The position numbers and the translations under genes were made by a program. The notes beneath the pieces were generated by a model that saw only the letters and a program-made list of their open reading frames with translations, had not been told where the DNA came from and ran no database searches. From contig NC_061813.1 of assembly GCF_021462225.1 (NCBI RefSeq), positions 20,608,442 through 20,672,441 on the forward strand: a stretch of 64,000 bases of DNA. Direction: 5' to 3'. This document shows positions 44,840-56,586 of the stretch, in pieces. How positions within the stretch are numbered: the first letter of the stretch is position 1; the number at the start of each line of letters is the position of its first letter. This DNA comes from Girardinichthys multiradiatus (Eukaryota; Chordata; Actinopteri; Cyprinodontiformes; Goodeidae).

Positions 44840-47800
44840 CTGTGAGGTACAGAGATGCATACAAGACTTACAATGAGACACTGCAAATTCTTGGACAGTG
44901 TCAATTTGCTTTCGCTGCTTCAATCACTCACAATACCATTTTTGGCTTGTGACAAATAAATGATTCTGACTTTTCCTCTAGTAAAGTAAGAGAATCCCAA
45001 CCATTTTTTCCTAGAAATTATAGTAGTGTCTTTTCCTAAATTATGTATGACTCTAGAAAATCCATCTGCTTTTAATACCCATTGTAGACAGTTTACATGA
45101 CAGAAAAATTGTGTTTTAATTGAAAACTCATAAGGTTAGCTGTTTGAGTTGTTATAGAGCTTTTTGAAAGAGCAATTATATGAATGTTTTCAATTTTTTA
45201 CAAATCGATAAAATGCACAAATAATGTAGCAAATAGTTTTGTCAACAGTGTTTGATCCTTACAATTATTTAAAAATAACAGAGTATGGGCCCAATAATGC
45301 CAGCATTTATAAAATCGTTTGGCAAAAATGGAAAACCTCATTTCAGACAAGGATGTTACTGCAAAATTGCAAATTTGTGAGATTTGCTCATGTTTGTATA
45401 TATTGAGAAAGTTAAGCCTGGAATTCTTCATATCCCTTGCAAATTTATAAGTTATTTTCATTAAAACAAACAGTTTATCTGTGATTAAATTGGTACTGGC
45501 ATTAATAAATGGTATCATGTACTAATTAAAAAAGAAAATCTGTTTTTGGTGTATATCTGAAACAATACTGCGTCTTCTATTATTTATACTCTTCTCAATA
45601 ATTAAAAAAAAGCTCTTTGGATGAAGCAAAACCAGTGGTAAGCCAGGAAGCACATAGCAGCTGCAGTCTCAAAAGTGTAACAAAACGTTTCTTGTACTGC
45701 TGCCAGCCGGGTGTGTATTATGAAACTGAGGTCTTTGTATGGGGCTAACATAGCCAATTCTTCTGTGATGACAACCCAATGCATCTGTGGGCCATGCAGC
45801 AAGGATAGGCTACAACTCCTGTCACCAGGCTCTAGAAATGAAAAATCTTTTTACTTTCTCAGCGAAAAAAACCTTAGGCGTCTGCCCTACCTACCTTAAG
45901 GATAGAAAACATTAACTGGAGGAAAGCATAAACTGCACCATATTTTGGTAATGTGCAAGAAATTAACTGAATATGAGCATAATGAAGCCAAAATATAAAA
46001 CCTTAAAGTACTATTAGAAAGGCTGAAAAACCTTTAAACAAGACCAATCAAAATTATTGTAACTATCGTAAATTATTGTCTGGCACCTAAGACAGAACGA
46101 AATTAAGGATAAACAGAAAAATTACAAGATTTGAACTGTGGTCTGTCATTCAATGGATGGAAAGAAAAAAGAAAGAAACATAAAAGTCTGTTTGAAATCT
46201 ATTTATGAATTTATCTACTTTAAAATCTGTTTCCTCTTTGCACCTAGCATATGATAAACCTTCACTGCATAATATTTATTTTATGCAAAACTACTTTTAG
46301 TTAAAGTAAAAAAAAAACAAATAAATAAATATAGCTGTTCAGTACTTATTTTGGCACACCAACTTTGTGTTTGCATATCCTCCACAACATTACTCTCTAA
46401 CGTATTCCAGCTTGAGTCAACAGTCAACAGCAAAGTCCCAGAGGGTGCACACTCTCACAGAAACTACACCATGACAGTGCATCACCTCTGCTCTCATCAG
46501 CCTAATTAAACCCAATTGAGCATGCTCTCATCCCCCCACCCACCACCACCATGCTGTTCACTACACGCAGGGCTGTATATGTTCTTTCTTGATATACTTG
46601 GTGTCAAAAAAGCTAAAATGTAAGCTATCATGTATTTCTTTACATTTATTTTCTAAAGATCCTACACAGACATGCACGCTTATCAGACAACATCAGCTGA
46701 CTAATTAGAGTACTCTCATATGGAAAAAGTCAAGCAGTTAGCTCTTAGATGAAATCTGAAAACATAGTTTCAATTAAACTGTAATTACTGCATGCATTAA
46801 TCAGCTCTGTAAAAATGGGCCTAGTTTACAGAGGCAGATATCAGGATGATCAGAGAGGGATAGCTTTGAATGAAAAGAGAGAACACATCTGTTTCACTAA
46901 ATGAGAAATCCCTCTAGTGAGCAGAGTATTACTGTCAATGTACTTCTCTGATGGTTTCCTCTGTCCACCAAACTTCCCTGGTGCAAATAGGTCTGTTTTT
47001 ACAAAGCATCTTCACACTTTGCACCCGTGCTGTTTTTTTTTGGGTAAGTGGAATATAATTTCACAGCCTTTTTAATCTTTCATTTATTACATACAGTCAA
47101 TGTCTCACCTAGCTTCCTTATTTCCCCTTTCTTTCTTTGCCATTATTGACCTACTCTACTCTTTCTGTCTCAACTACTTTCGTCATCCTCCAACATAGAG
47201 TTGCTGTTTCGTCAGTGTGCTCTTTTCACTGACAGTTACCACGGTGCCCCTGCTTTGTATTCTCAGGGAGAGGACGCTGTGTTTACCCTGCTGCAAATCC
47301 TCGACCTCTTTATAACTGCGGTTGACCTTGCCGGTGCACAGGCCACCACAGGCCAAGCATTACGCTGTCTTGAGCGCTGACAAGCACATTGAGGACACCA
47401 GGGGCCTCTGCTTTTTATCGATTCCGAGGAGGCAGTGGAACGGACAGTCCAAACTGCCACTTTGACCTATGCTCTTTATCAAGCCCTCTGGGACCTGAAA
47501 GACTGGACCACCACTCTACAGACAATGGAGTGATTCATGAACCGTTTTCTCATATATGCACACAATCTCTAAAATTTAATTTATCTGAATAAATACAGGT
47601 AACCAGACTCCTAGCCATATCATAGCAGTAACATGAATGCTAGTCCTGGCTCACTATACTTGCACAGACTTTACCTTAGAGGGACAGATGATCTGTTGAT
47701 GTCTTCACTTAGTAAAAACCCAGATTTGTTGGCCCTATAGGATGAAACTAACAGGTAGTCTCTGGGGGCGCAGAGCAAAGTAAGCTTTTGTCATCTTAAA

Positions 47801-48542
47801 ATAACTTAATTTAAAAAAAGCTATTTCAAGCTCTCTTTTCTGAACCTTTAAACCATCATCATGTTTGCATTCTGTGGTTATTTACACAGAAGCAGATAGT
47901 TATTTAAACAGGAAATTTAAGCTGGAGGCGGTGTGCCATCAATGATCATACATCTTCATGTTGAGAAAAGAAAGATGTGAAGCAAAGTAACACACTCTCT
48001 CCTTCCTCTGGTTCTGGCGTAATAATAATAGTTTTTTTTTATAAACACCTGTCCAATGGAAAGGTCATGACAGTTTAAAGGGCAACACACATCTTTGGCA
48101 CCACACGCCCCCATTACATCTGGTCAGTGGCTGTCGCTCCAAGACATGGCGCTCAGCAATTCTATTATAAACTATTAATTTAAAAAGTGACAATGCTTCT
48201 GATAAGGAATATGTTTCTGCACACTTCTTCATGACATCTAATGAGTGTTAAAGATGTCAGCTGGTGCACATTAATTGACGAGACGCCCAGCAGCACTTTC
48301 AAAGGCGCCCTTAAGATGCATAAGATGCTTGGAGGTGAGAATGACTTAACACCTGGGTTCCATATGTTCTAGTTGTGAGTCAAAACACAATGGATTTGTA
48401 AAGGCATTTTGTAGTATTTCCAACTTGGAAAATCAAACTTCAGAATACAAAGACAATACATCAGTAATCCCTCATGGACTAACTGTTCCAATTTTAGCTG
48501 AAGCCAAGCTCATGCCCTAATCTTTCTTCTGATAAACTCTTT
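44840..48542. other. Presumed sema5a intron, no exon seen
   Basis: I searched for further TSP1-type W-x-x-W-x-x-W exons on the minus strand and found none. A GC-richer part at 47183-47400 has an open minus-strand frame that I could not identify (see findings). The rest is AT-rich and unremarkable. Confidence 0.5.
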
Positions 48543-49650
48543 CGACTGTGAGTGACAGAACCTAAAACAAAAATCTAGAACATCACATTGTGTGGTTTTT
48601 AAGCAATTCATTTTCATTTTATTGCATGACATAAGTATTTCATACATCAGAAAAACAAAACTTAATATTTGGTACAGAAACCTTTGTTTGCCATTAGATA
48701 TCAGATGTTTCCTGTAGTTCTTGACGAGGTTTGCACACATTGTAGCATGGATTTTGGACCACTCCTCCATACAGATCTTCTCCGTCTAAACTCCACTCGC
48801 CACGGCCAGTGGAGTTTAGATCAAAAAGCTCTATTTTTGTCTCAGCACACCACATCACCTCCTCTCATTCCTCCCCTGGATCATCCAGATGGTCAATGGC
48901 AAACTTCAGATGGGCGTGGACATGGGTTGGCTTGAGCAGGGGGACCTTGCATGCGCTGCAAGATTTACTCCATGCCGGCGTAGTGTGTTACTAATGGTCT
49001 TAAAGAAGACCCTTAGTCCCAGCTCTCTTCAGGTCATTGACTATGCCCTGCCGTGTAGTTCTGGGCTGATCCCTCACCTTCCTCATGATCAATGATGCCC
49101 CACGAGGTGAGATCTTGCATGGAGCCCCAGACCGAGGGAGATTGAGCATCATCTTCAACTTCTTCCATTTTCTTATGATTGCACCAACAGTTGTTGCCTT
49201 CTCACCAAGCTGCTTGGTGTTTTCCTGTAGTCCATCCCAGCCTTGTGCAGATCTACTATTTTATCCCTGATTTCGTAACACAGCTCTCTGGTCTTGGCCA
49301 TTGTGGAGAGGTTGGAGTTTGTTTGATTGAGTGTGTGGACAGATAACAAGCTTAAACAGGTGCAGTTAATACAGGTAATGAGTGGAGAACAGGAGGACTT
49401 CTTAAAGAAGAACGAACAGGCCTGTGAGATTCTTACTTGTCAGGTGATCAAATACTTATGTCATGCAATAAAATGCAAATTAATCACTTAAAAATCACAC
49501 AACGTGATTGGATTGGATTTTTGTTTTAGATTCAGTCACTTACAATTGAAGAGAACCTATGATGAAAATTAAAGACCTCTTCATGCTTTGGAAGTGGGAA
49601 AACCTGCGAAATCGGCAGTGTTTCAAATACTTGTTCTCCCCGCTGTGCAG
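48543..49650 (-). mobile_element. Tc1-like element, minus strand, internally deleted with fold-back
   Basis: On the minus strand the order is: right-edge tip 'ggagaacaagtatttgaaac', 5' region with 'acctgtattaactgcacctg', the start of a transposase (near 49302, '[20 protein letters not shown]'-like), helix-turn-helix, '[14 protein letters not shown]', then to the 'LNSTR' block. From there it jumps to the C-terminal '[19 protein letters not shown]' and the 3' part. About 400 bp including most of the catalytic core are missing. The 3' inverted repeat is truncated near 48543. Confidence 0.85.
48785..48820. repeat. 13-bp hairpin at a deletion junction
   Basis: TCTAAACTCCACT (48785-48797) and its exact complement (48808-48820) flank a 10-base loop. 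It sits precisely where the transposase gene jumps from its middle to its C-terminus. One arm is the normal gene sequence and the other is its inverted copy. Confidence 0.9.
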
Positions 49651-51398
49651 TACTCACCCTGAATCCAATCATTTGCCTGCATACTGAAAGGAACTGAAAA
49701 ACATGAAGGCTGTTTATCAAATTAATGATTAAGTTGGTGTTTTAATGTTACTCTAACGTGTGGGTTTTAGGAACTTAATTAGCATTTCAAATATCTTTCC
49801 ACACTTGATATCATTGCATACTTATAACATGTTGCTGCTTAAAGTTCACACCTTAAAAGGTGTAAAACCTATTTTTGATAGGGTGGAAAAAGTTGCCTTA
49901 TTAAAAGGGGGATTAAATACGTTTCTAGAGGCCAAAACAGCAGCCAGCTGTATTATGTGAGACAGTACACTGATACAGTGATAGGCAGAGGCGCTTGCTT
50001 CAACGACCACACTCAAGGTCGCAGGATTTAAAATCAGAAGCATCAACAATCTGTCTGATCCTGTATTTAACAGTCTCATAACATTTATATGTTCATGTAT
50101 GAACTTGAATGCTCATAAGCTGATTTTCTTCTTTTGGGTAGTTTTTTAATTTATGCATTTGTTGATTTGAGACAAATCTGGTGTTGTTTGTTCTTTCCTC
50201 TTTTGAGTGAGATACAGTGCTATTTTGGCTTCATCCATTCGCCCCATTTCTTTCTCATCACAGACCACAACTACATCTCTGTCTCACCTCAGGCTCTGCT
50301 CAAAATTTGGCAGCTCCACTTTAAAGTTGCTCTGATGTACTTTACATATTGTTAAGGTTGCCCTCGCCCTGCCAAAACAAACAGCATAAAGCCCTTTCTT
50401 TGTAATAGGTAGCAACTGGATCTATTGATCCACTCAAGAGCCACAACACAGCCAGAGGGAATTAATCCTCACTCTGCCGATGAGCTAGCTTGAGGAAAAG
50501 CAAAAACGAAGGACATAGTGCAACATCAAAACAAGTCCCCCCCACCCACCTACTAAACATCAAACCCAGCTCAAAGGTAAAAAGGAAAAAAAAAAGACCA
50601 AACAAATTCATAAACCTTTTTGTGTAGAAAGGTGGATTGGATGAGGCCACACCGATACGAAATACTCTGCAACCTAATGTAGCCTTCTAATATAAAAAAA
50701 ACAGAGACAGACACCAAGATGAAATGACATCTGTAAACCATCTCTGCTTTTTAAACAAGCAGAAGTGAGAGACAGAGAAGTACCAATAATCACTACTTTC
50801 AGTGGAAAGGAGAGATCTGCCATCAAGTTTTATCAACACAAGAGTAATAAAAGATTACACAGAGAGAAAACAAATCTTCTCTTCCAAGCTGTCTCACATT
50901 CTAAACCACATGTTGGCTTGCCATTACTTGTCCTCCTAATGTATTTTACCTTTGAGATCATCAATGTCTCCCTGTGGATGGACATTATGACAGTATTTTC
51001 TGTGTTGTCCAAAGAAGCTCTGCCAGGAGATTTTACCTAAATAAGGTTTTCCACAGTACAAAATAAAACACAGCTGTATAGTAATTCATGAGGGCTCAGT
51101 GTACATGCACAGAAATAGACATAACCTGGTCATTGACCACTTTATGTGAACATCTCTTTATTTTTATGCAGTCACAAGCTACATTGGCTATACTGAATTG
51201 TATTACTAAGTAAGGAGTCCCATATACTACAACTACCCATTCCAACCTCAGTAATAAACTTTAGGTAGAATTATTTTACACAGTATTAACAAACATTGAA
51301 TGTACTGTAGCTTTGTAATGGTAGATCTCGTGGCAGTTGCATTTCAAAGGAAAACTGCCAGGCCGTACACACTCCTCTAATATGAAGACATCCAGTAG
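49651..51398. other. Presumed sema5a intron, no gene seen
   Basis: AT-rich sequence up to the left end of the DIRS element. Short frames only; none has support. Confidence 0.5.
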
Positions 51399-51570
51399 TT
51401 CTATTTTGTATAGGCTTTGCCATTTAAGGCTATCGCTAGTGGGTTTATCCCTTCGCGCGCAGCGCAGCACTGAAAACTTTAGTCCACGCCCACCAGCTGT
51501 GTGGGCCCCACCCCGGTCCGTATAAATTACGGTGAGACCGGACAAACGGCTCCCCATTTTTCTTCAGCGA
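51399..51570 (+). repeat. Left inverted terminal repeat of DIRS element
   Basis: Contains 'ggctatcgctagtgggttta', 'tttagtccacgcccacc' and 'ccgtataaattacggtgaga', all inverted near 56400-56540. The outermost 'ctattttgtataggc' is found, inverted, only in the internal complementary region. Confidence 0.9.
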
Positions 51571-51600
51571 CAGCTTAAGAGCACTGATTCAAGAAGAACC

Positions 51601-52793
51601 ATGGCTAGCGTCGGCACTATCCGCCTCTGCCCGGCTTGTAACACCGGCTACATCATGAGTTATGACCTGCATGCCATCTGTGAGGGCTGCCTCGGTCCTG
51701 ATCATGCAAGCCTGGCCTTGACCCCGCAGTCCACCTGCCCTTCCTGCAGGCGTCTGCCTCTGGAAGAGAAGCAACGGCGGCTAGCCATTTTCTCCCCGCT
51801 AGAAGGGGAATTCCCCGTAGCGGACCAATGCTCCCTCGATGAGGCATTGGACATCTTTGGTGTTGCCCCAGAGACAGCGACTGATATCTCCACTCCCTTC
51901 CTCTGGACGGAGGACGCGGAGGCAGATACAAAATCAGTCCAGGCTCAGGGCTTCCCGATGTCGGAAACCACCCCCTTTCCAGCGATGGGCGCACTTGTTA
52001 GCGCGCTGCCGGACATCATCGCGAAGGTAGCTGAGGCTAAAGGTGTCCCTGTTCCCACGCCTTTAGCCCAGCTCCCGACTGATGACCTGGCGGGAAAATT
52101 TGCCCGAGCTCATTCAACTCGCCGAGATCCGGTTTGGCCCCGTTTTCCGGCGGTAACTGCTTACCTGTCGGGAGCAGCGGCAGAGCCGCTTCAGCTAAAG
52201 GCACCGGTCTCCACTTTCACACCCATCACGAGGGTGGAGTCCCTGACGGATCAGGGGTTTCTCCCAGTTTCTGCTCTGGAGCCCAGTCTGTCGGCAGTTT
52301 TTGGGGTTAGGTCGGCCCGGCGCGTCGGACGACGGCCTTGCCCCCCTCCCCCAGTGATCAGATCACGACCAGACTGACTGATCACTCCCACCAATGTGCC
52401 GCTCAGGTCGCTGCGGCGACCAACAACACCGCCTTCCTGGCCTACGCCACCTCCAAGAAGGCTCGGGAGATGGAGCTGCCTCCGGAGGATGTGGAGGTAT
52501 TCTGCAATCTCGCAGAGACCATCCTCAACCTCTGTGCGGCGTCGGCTGTGAGCTTCTCCCGCATCGCTGTCTGGCAGACCTTGCTACAGCGACAGATGTG
52601 GCTTCGGCTCTCCTCCTCCATCCCTGAGGATTTTAAGAGGGAGTTACCTCCCCAGCTGTCAGTGGGTGAGATCACAGAGGATGCACAACAGCAGCTCCCT
52701 ACGAAGCGGCGCATCAGTGATGCCCCCGCTCAACACCGTGCTGCGAGCCTGGGTGTATATCCCCCTGGTGAGGCTGGTTTACAGCCCTTTTGA
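51601..52793 (+). pseudogene. DIRS gag-like protein, frameshifted
   Basis: From the ATG at 51601 the frame runs 258 codons to 52377; the protein then continues in another frame from about 52340 to 52793. The start has three CxxC pairs (Cys10/13, 27/30, 46/49) with nearby histidines, a zinc-binding-like arrangement, as in first genes of fish DIRS elements. The second part is alanine-rich and helical ('LAETILNLCAASAVSFSRIA'). The frameshift lies around 52330-52380 in a C-rich stretch. It likely packages the element RNA. Its end overlaps the start of the reverse-transcriptase frame. Confidence 0.75.
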
Positions 52794-54780
52794 TCCGAGC
52801 CCCCCATGGGTTACCTCCGATCAGAATCCGAGTCGGGTAACAGCGGTAGGGGCTCTAGCCTGGCTCGTATCCATGAGCACCATGGCACCACAGATAAATG
52901 CGCGGCCGCTCTCAGAGCACTACTCAGAGTGGCGGCACGTATGTTCCCTGGACAGGTGGATGGACAGACTGATCAGCAGAAGTTACACGCTGCAGTTCCT
53001 GTCTCCGCCCCCACCGTTCAGAGGGATTTTGGAGATAGTTCTGTCCTCCCCGGAGCAGAGCTCCGTTCTCATGTCAGAACTGCAGGAACTCCTGATAAAA
53101 AACGTCATTTCCAGGGTTCCTCGCGGAGGAACCCTGGGGTTTTATTCTCGATATTTTCTGGTTCCCAAGAAAACAGGAGGTATGAGACCGATTCTCGATC
53201 TGTCCTTGTTCAACAAAGCGATCATGGAGAGACGTTTCCACATGCTGACAGTCAGACAGGTGATGGAGAACGTTCACCAGAACGACTGGTTCACCTCCAT
53301 AGATCTGAAGGATGCTTATTTTCACATCCCCATCATCCCGAAACACCGCAAATATCTGCGTTTCGCTTATCAGGGGATCTCATATCAATACAACCGCCTG
53401 CCGTTCGGTTACTCTCTCACCCCACGCACGTTCTCCAAATGTGTGGAGACGGCGTTGCAGCCGCTGTGCTCGGCAGGGATGAGAATCCTTTTTTATCTGG
53501 ACGACCTGCTTTTGCTGGCTCGATCCAGAGAGGAAGCAGCGATACAGACAAAGAAGCTGGCTACACATCTGACAGTTCTGGGGTTTTCAATAAACTGGCA
53601 AAAAAGTTCTATTTTCCCATCCTGGATGATCGTTTATCTGGGAGTGGAGTTAAACTCAACCACAATGAGAGCCCGGCTCTCACAGCTGAGAACAGACGCG
53701 CTGCCAGCGCTTCTCCTCCGTGTCAAACCCCACAGCTTAGTGACAGGTCTGTCACTTTTGCGATTACTGGGAATGATGTCAGCGGCTCACGTGGTTGTTC
53801 CGCTGGGTCTGCTTCATATGAGACGTCTTCAGAGATGGTTCATCCGCCTGCGCATAGATCCTGTGCGTCAGAAGAGGCGGATGATCTCAGTCCCTCCTTC
53901 AGTGGGACCCGAACTGGCCCACTGGGGAAATCCCCACATCCTGTCAGAGGGAGTTCCCCTCAGCAGACCGGCGTCACACGTCTCAGTGTTCACAGATGCA
54001 TCCCTATCGGGATGGGGAGGAACGTGTCAGTCTCAGGCGGTGGGAGCACAGTGGCCAGACCACGTGTCTCTCCACATAAACGTGCTGGAGCTTCTCACAG
54101 TGTGGAAGGTGACACAGCATTTTGCTCCTCTGCTGCGGGATCAGCATGTTCTGATCCACACAGACAACAGAGTGGCAGCAGCGTACATAAATTGCCAGGG
54201 AGGTTTGCGCTCGGCTCAGCTGCTAAACATTTCCAGGCGGCTGCTGTGCTGGGCGCGCATGAACCTGCTCTCCATCAGAGCAGTGTACATCATCGGCGTC
54301 CTTAACAGAGGAGCGGACATCATCTCCAGAGGTGGTCCTCGTCTCGGGGACTGGAGTCTCCACCCCGAGCTGATTGTTCAGATCTGGAGCAGATTTGGGA
54401 AAGCAGCAGTGGATCTTTTCGCCACACGGGAGAACGCACAATGCCAGTTGTGGTTCTCACTGAGCCCACGGGAGGATCCACCGTTAGGAGTGGATGCCTT
54501 TGCTCACAGCCCGTGGCCGAAAACGCTCCTTTATGCCTTTCCACCAGTTCCGCTGATCCTGCGGCTCCTGGATCGAATCCGAGAGGAACAGCTCTCAGTG
54601 ATTCTCGTAGCCCCCGAGCGCAAAAGCGCACCATGATTTCTGAGCCTGCAGCAGCTGGTGTCAGGTCGCCCATGGCAGCTGCCGTGGAGAGAGGATGCAC
54701 TTCTCCAGGCGGGAGGGGCGATCAGGAGCGTCCCAGAGTTAGGTCAACGTCTCTGGGTCTGGCCGCTGAACGGGAGCGCT
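52666..54780 (+). pseudogene. DIRS reverse transcriptase-RNase H
   Basis: An open frame of 656 codons (to TGA at 54634-54636), then continuing readably in the same frame to about 54780. Reverse transcriptase: 'FLVPKKTGGMRPILDLSLFN', then 'WFTSIDLKDAYFHIPI' with its catalytic Asp, then 'RLPFGYSLTPRTFSK', then the active-site YLDD at 53494-53505. RNase H begins at 'VFTDASLSGWGG' (53986) with 'INVLELLTVW' and 'IHTDNRVAAAYIN'. The true start is uncertain because the gene probably overlaps gag. The TGA stands where the family usually has Trp-rich sequence. A 499-codon frame overlapping on the same strand is a shadow. Confidence 0.9.
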
Positions 54781-55710
54781 TAGAAAGGCTGGGTCTCCTG
54801 CACGATGTGGTGCGCACGATTAAGGGCGCACGAGCCCCCTCTACCACAGCGTCATACGCATCAAAGTGGAGAAAGGCGTGGAGCCCATTTCATGTCCATT
54901 AGGCTGCGTGCTGTCATTCCTCCAGCAGCTGATGAACAGACATTTAGCTTTCAGCACCATTAATACTTATGCTGCAGCTATTTCCTCCTGTCATGAGGGT
55001 TTTGGTGACAGAACGGTTTTTAACCACCCGCTGATGAAGCGTTTTCTGCGGGGTGTACGTAGACACAGACCCGTGTCACGCCCCCTAGTCCCTCAGTGGG
55101 ATTTAGCGCTCGTCCTGCGCGCACTGGTTAAATCCTCATTTGAGCCCTTAGATCACGCTCCACTAAAACTTCTGTCTTTTAAAACGGCCCTGCTGTTAGC
55201 TCTGACATCTGCAAAGAGAGTGAGCGATTTATCTGCGCTCTCTGTCGCTCCTTCATGTCTCAGAATACGAGCCGACGGCAGCTCAGCTGTGCTGCGTCCT
55301 AACCCTGCTTTTACACCTAAAAGCATCACGAGTTCGTTCAGATTGAGAGTGATAACTCTGGATGGCTTTTATCCTCCTCCTCATAACTCCGAAGAGGAGG
55401 CCACCTCTCATCTTTCATGTTACGTAGCGCGCACGGCTGCACTGCGCCGCTCCCAGCGTCTGTTCGTGCATTACAGAGAAAACTCTGCAGGATGTCCTCT
55501 ATCTGTCCAGCGCCTCTCACATTGGAGCTGTGTGAGGCTATTTCACAGGCTGATATTTCCTCTGGATTGGATCATCCAGAGAATCTCAGAGCTCATTCAA
55601 TCAGGGGGATTTAATCCTCCACAGCTCTGCATGGAGTAATGACAGTGGAGGACATCTGCACAGCAGCCTCATGGTCATCTCCATGCTCATTTATTCGTTT
55701 CTACCTGTGA
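54660..55710 (+). pseudogene. DIRS tyrosine recombinase, frameshifted
   Basis: N-terminal SAM-like part 'KGARAPSTTASYASKWRKAW' ends in one frame at 54902. The protein goes on in another from about 54890 ('VLSFLQQLMNRHLAFSTINT'). The first catalytic Arg is in 'LTSAKRVSDLSAL' (55217). Near 55540 the frame changes again; the His-x-x-Arg pair is in 'RAHSIRGI' (His 55594, Arg 55603), a TAA follows at 55612. After the stop the same frame gives 'ICTAASWSSPCSFIRFYL', with the nucleophile Tyr at 55702. All the catalytic residues visible are kept. Two frameshifts and one nonsense codon make it inactive. The start coordinate is approximate. Confidence 0.85.
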
Positions 55711-56255
55711 GATGTGTCAGGTTTCTCCATGACTCATTCTGTTCTCAGGGTTCTGACAGAATGACTGTTATTTCGTTGCATTATTATTGAGTCACCCTTC
55801 CTGCATGCAGACGCAGGGTGCCGTAATATTATTATCAGCCACTGTTCGTGACTTATGATGTTATTGTCACTGCGGCTGTATTTCATTAAGCCCCCATGTG
55901 AACAGAGGTTATTCTCCTCTGCTGTGTTGTCTGTGGCACACGAGGTTGTTCTGCTGCATCATTACGCATGATCCAGCTGCTGATCTGTCTCCACGTTCCC
56001 TCATGGAGATTTTTGACTTGCTCTGCTCATCGTTACACTGTTACAGTTCGTAACCTTCGTTTTCCAATTACAGCAGCAGGTCTGTTATCTCAGCCTTTCC
56101 CTGACCAGATATTTTCTCTGCTCATTGTGATGCGCAAGACGCTTGGAGTGCGTGATTACGCATTCAGAAGGCTGATTTTTTGTGTCATTAGGCGAGCAGA
56201 TGTTCAGTTGTGGTCTGGATGGACCCAGTGAGGCATAGACTACATCCTGCTTCGC
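55711..56255 (+). other. DIRS element 3' region before the complementary region
   Basis: No methyltransferase domain, found in some DIRS relatives, could be seen here; only short frames. Probably untranslated. Confidence 0.5.
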
Positions 56256-56360
56256 CTTTAACCCACTAGCGATAGCCTTAAAGGGCGAAGCCTATACAAA
56301 ATAGAATGTTGGTTACGTACTGTAACCCCAGATTCTATGAGTATAGGCGCAGCCCTTTAA
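56256..56360 (+). repeat. DIRS internal complementary region
   Basis: First half ('aacccactagcgatagcc' to 'cctatacaaaatagaa') is the reverse complement of the element's left tip. Second half ('gttggttacgtactgtaacc' to 'gtataggcgcagccc') is the reverse complement of its right tip. The joint is near 56307. This is the template used in DIRS replication to rebuild the ends. Confidence 0.92.
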
Positions 56361-56384
56361 GCTCTGGGCCTCACTGGTCCCTGA

Positions 56385-56586
56385 ATGGCTGAAGAAAAAG
56401 CTATTTGGGAGCCGTTTGTCCGGTCTCACCGTAATTTATACGGACCGTGGTGGGGCCCACACAGCAGGTGGGCGTGGACTAAAGTTTTCAGTGCTGCGCT
56501 GCGCGCGAAGCGATAAACCCACTAGCGATAGCCTTAAAGGGCTGCGTCTATACTCATAGAATCTGGGGTTACAGTACGTAACCAAC
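56385..56586 (+). repeat. Right inverted terminal repeat of DIRS element
   Basis: Inverted copy of the left repeat with a different outer tip ('atctggggttacagtacgta' then 'accaac'). Confidence 0.9.

Larger units (their letters stand above)
51399..56586 (+). mobile_element. DIRS-type tyrosine-recombinase retrotransposon
   Basis: About 5.2 kb with the full DIRS design. Non-identical inverted terminal repeats lie at 51399-51570 and 56385-56586, and an internal complementary region at 56256-56360 has halves that pair with the outer left and outer right ends. Genes in order are gag-like, reverse transcriptase with RNase H, and tyrosine recombinase. GC content is far above the intron. It integrates as a circle through the recombinase, so no target duplication is expected. 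Each gene carries at least one frameshift or stop, so this copy is a recent but inactive one. It lies antisense to sema5a, probably in an intron. Confidence 0.94.

Noticed and set aside
47263..47460. Further sema5a thrombospondin exon in the minus-strand frame here
   Set aside because: No W-x-x-W-x-x-W motif, cysteine spacing does not fit TSP1, and no fitting splice sites.
52806..54305. 499-codon frame overlapping the DIRS reverse transcriptase on the same strand
   Set aside because: Shadow frame in high-GC coding DNA. It contains frame-shifted readings of the reverse-transcriptase and RNase H regions, with serine- and glycine-rich composition and no domain.
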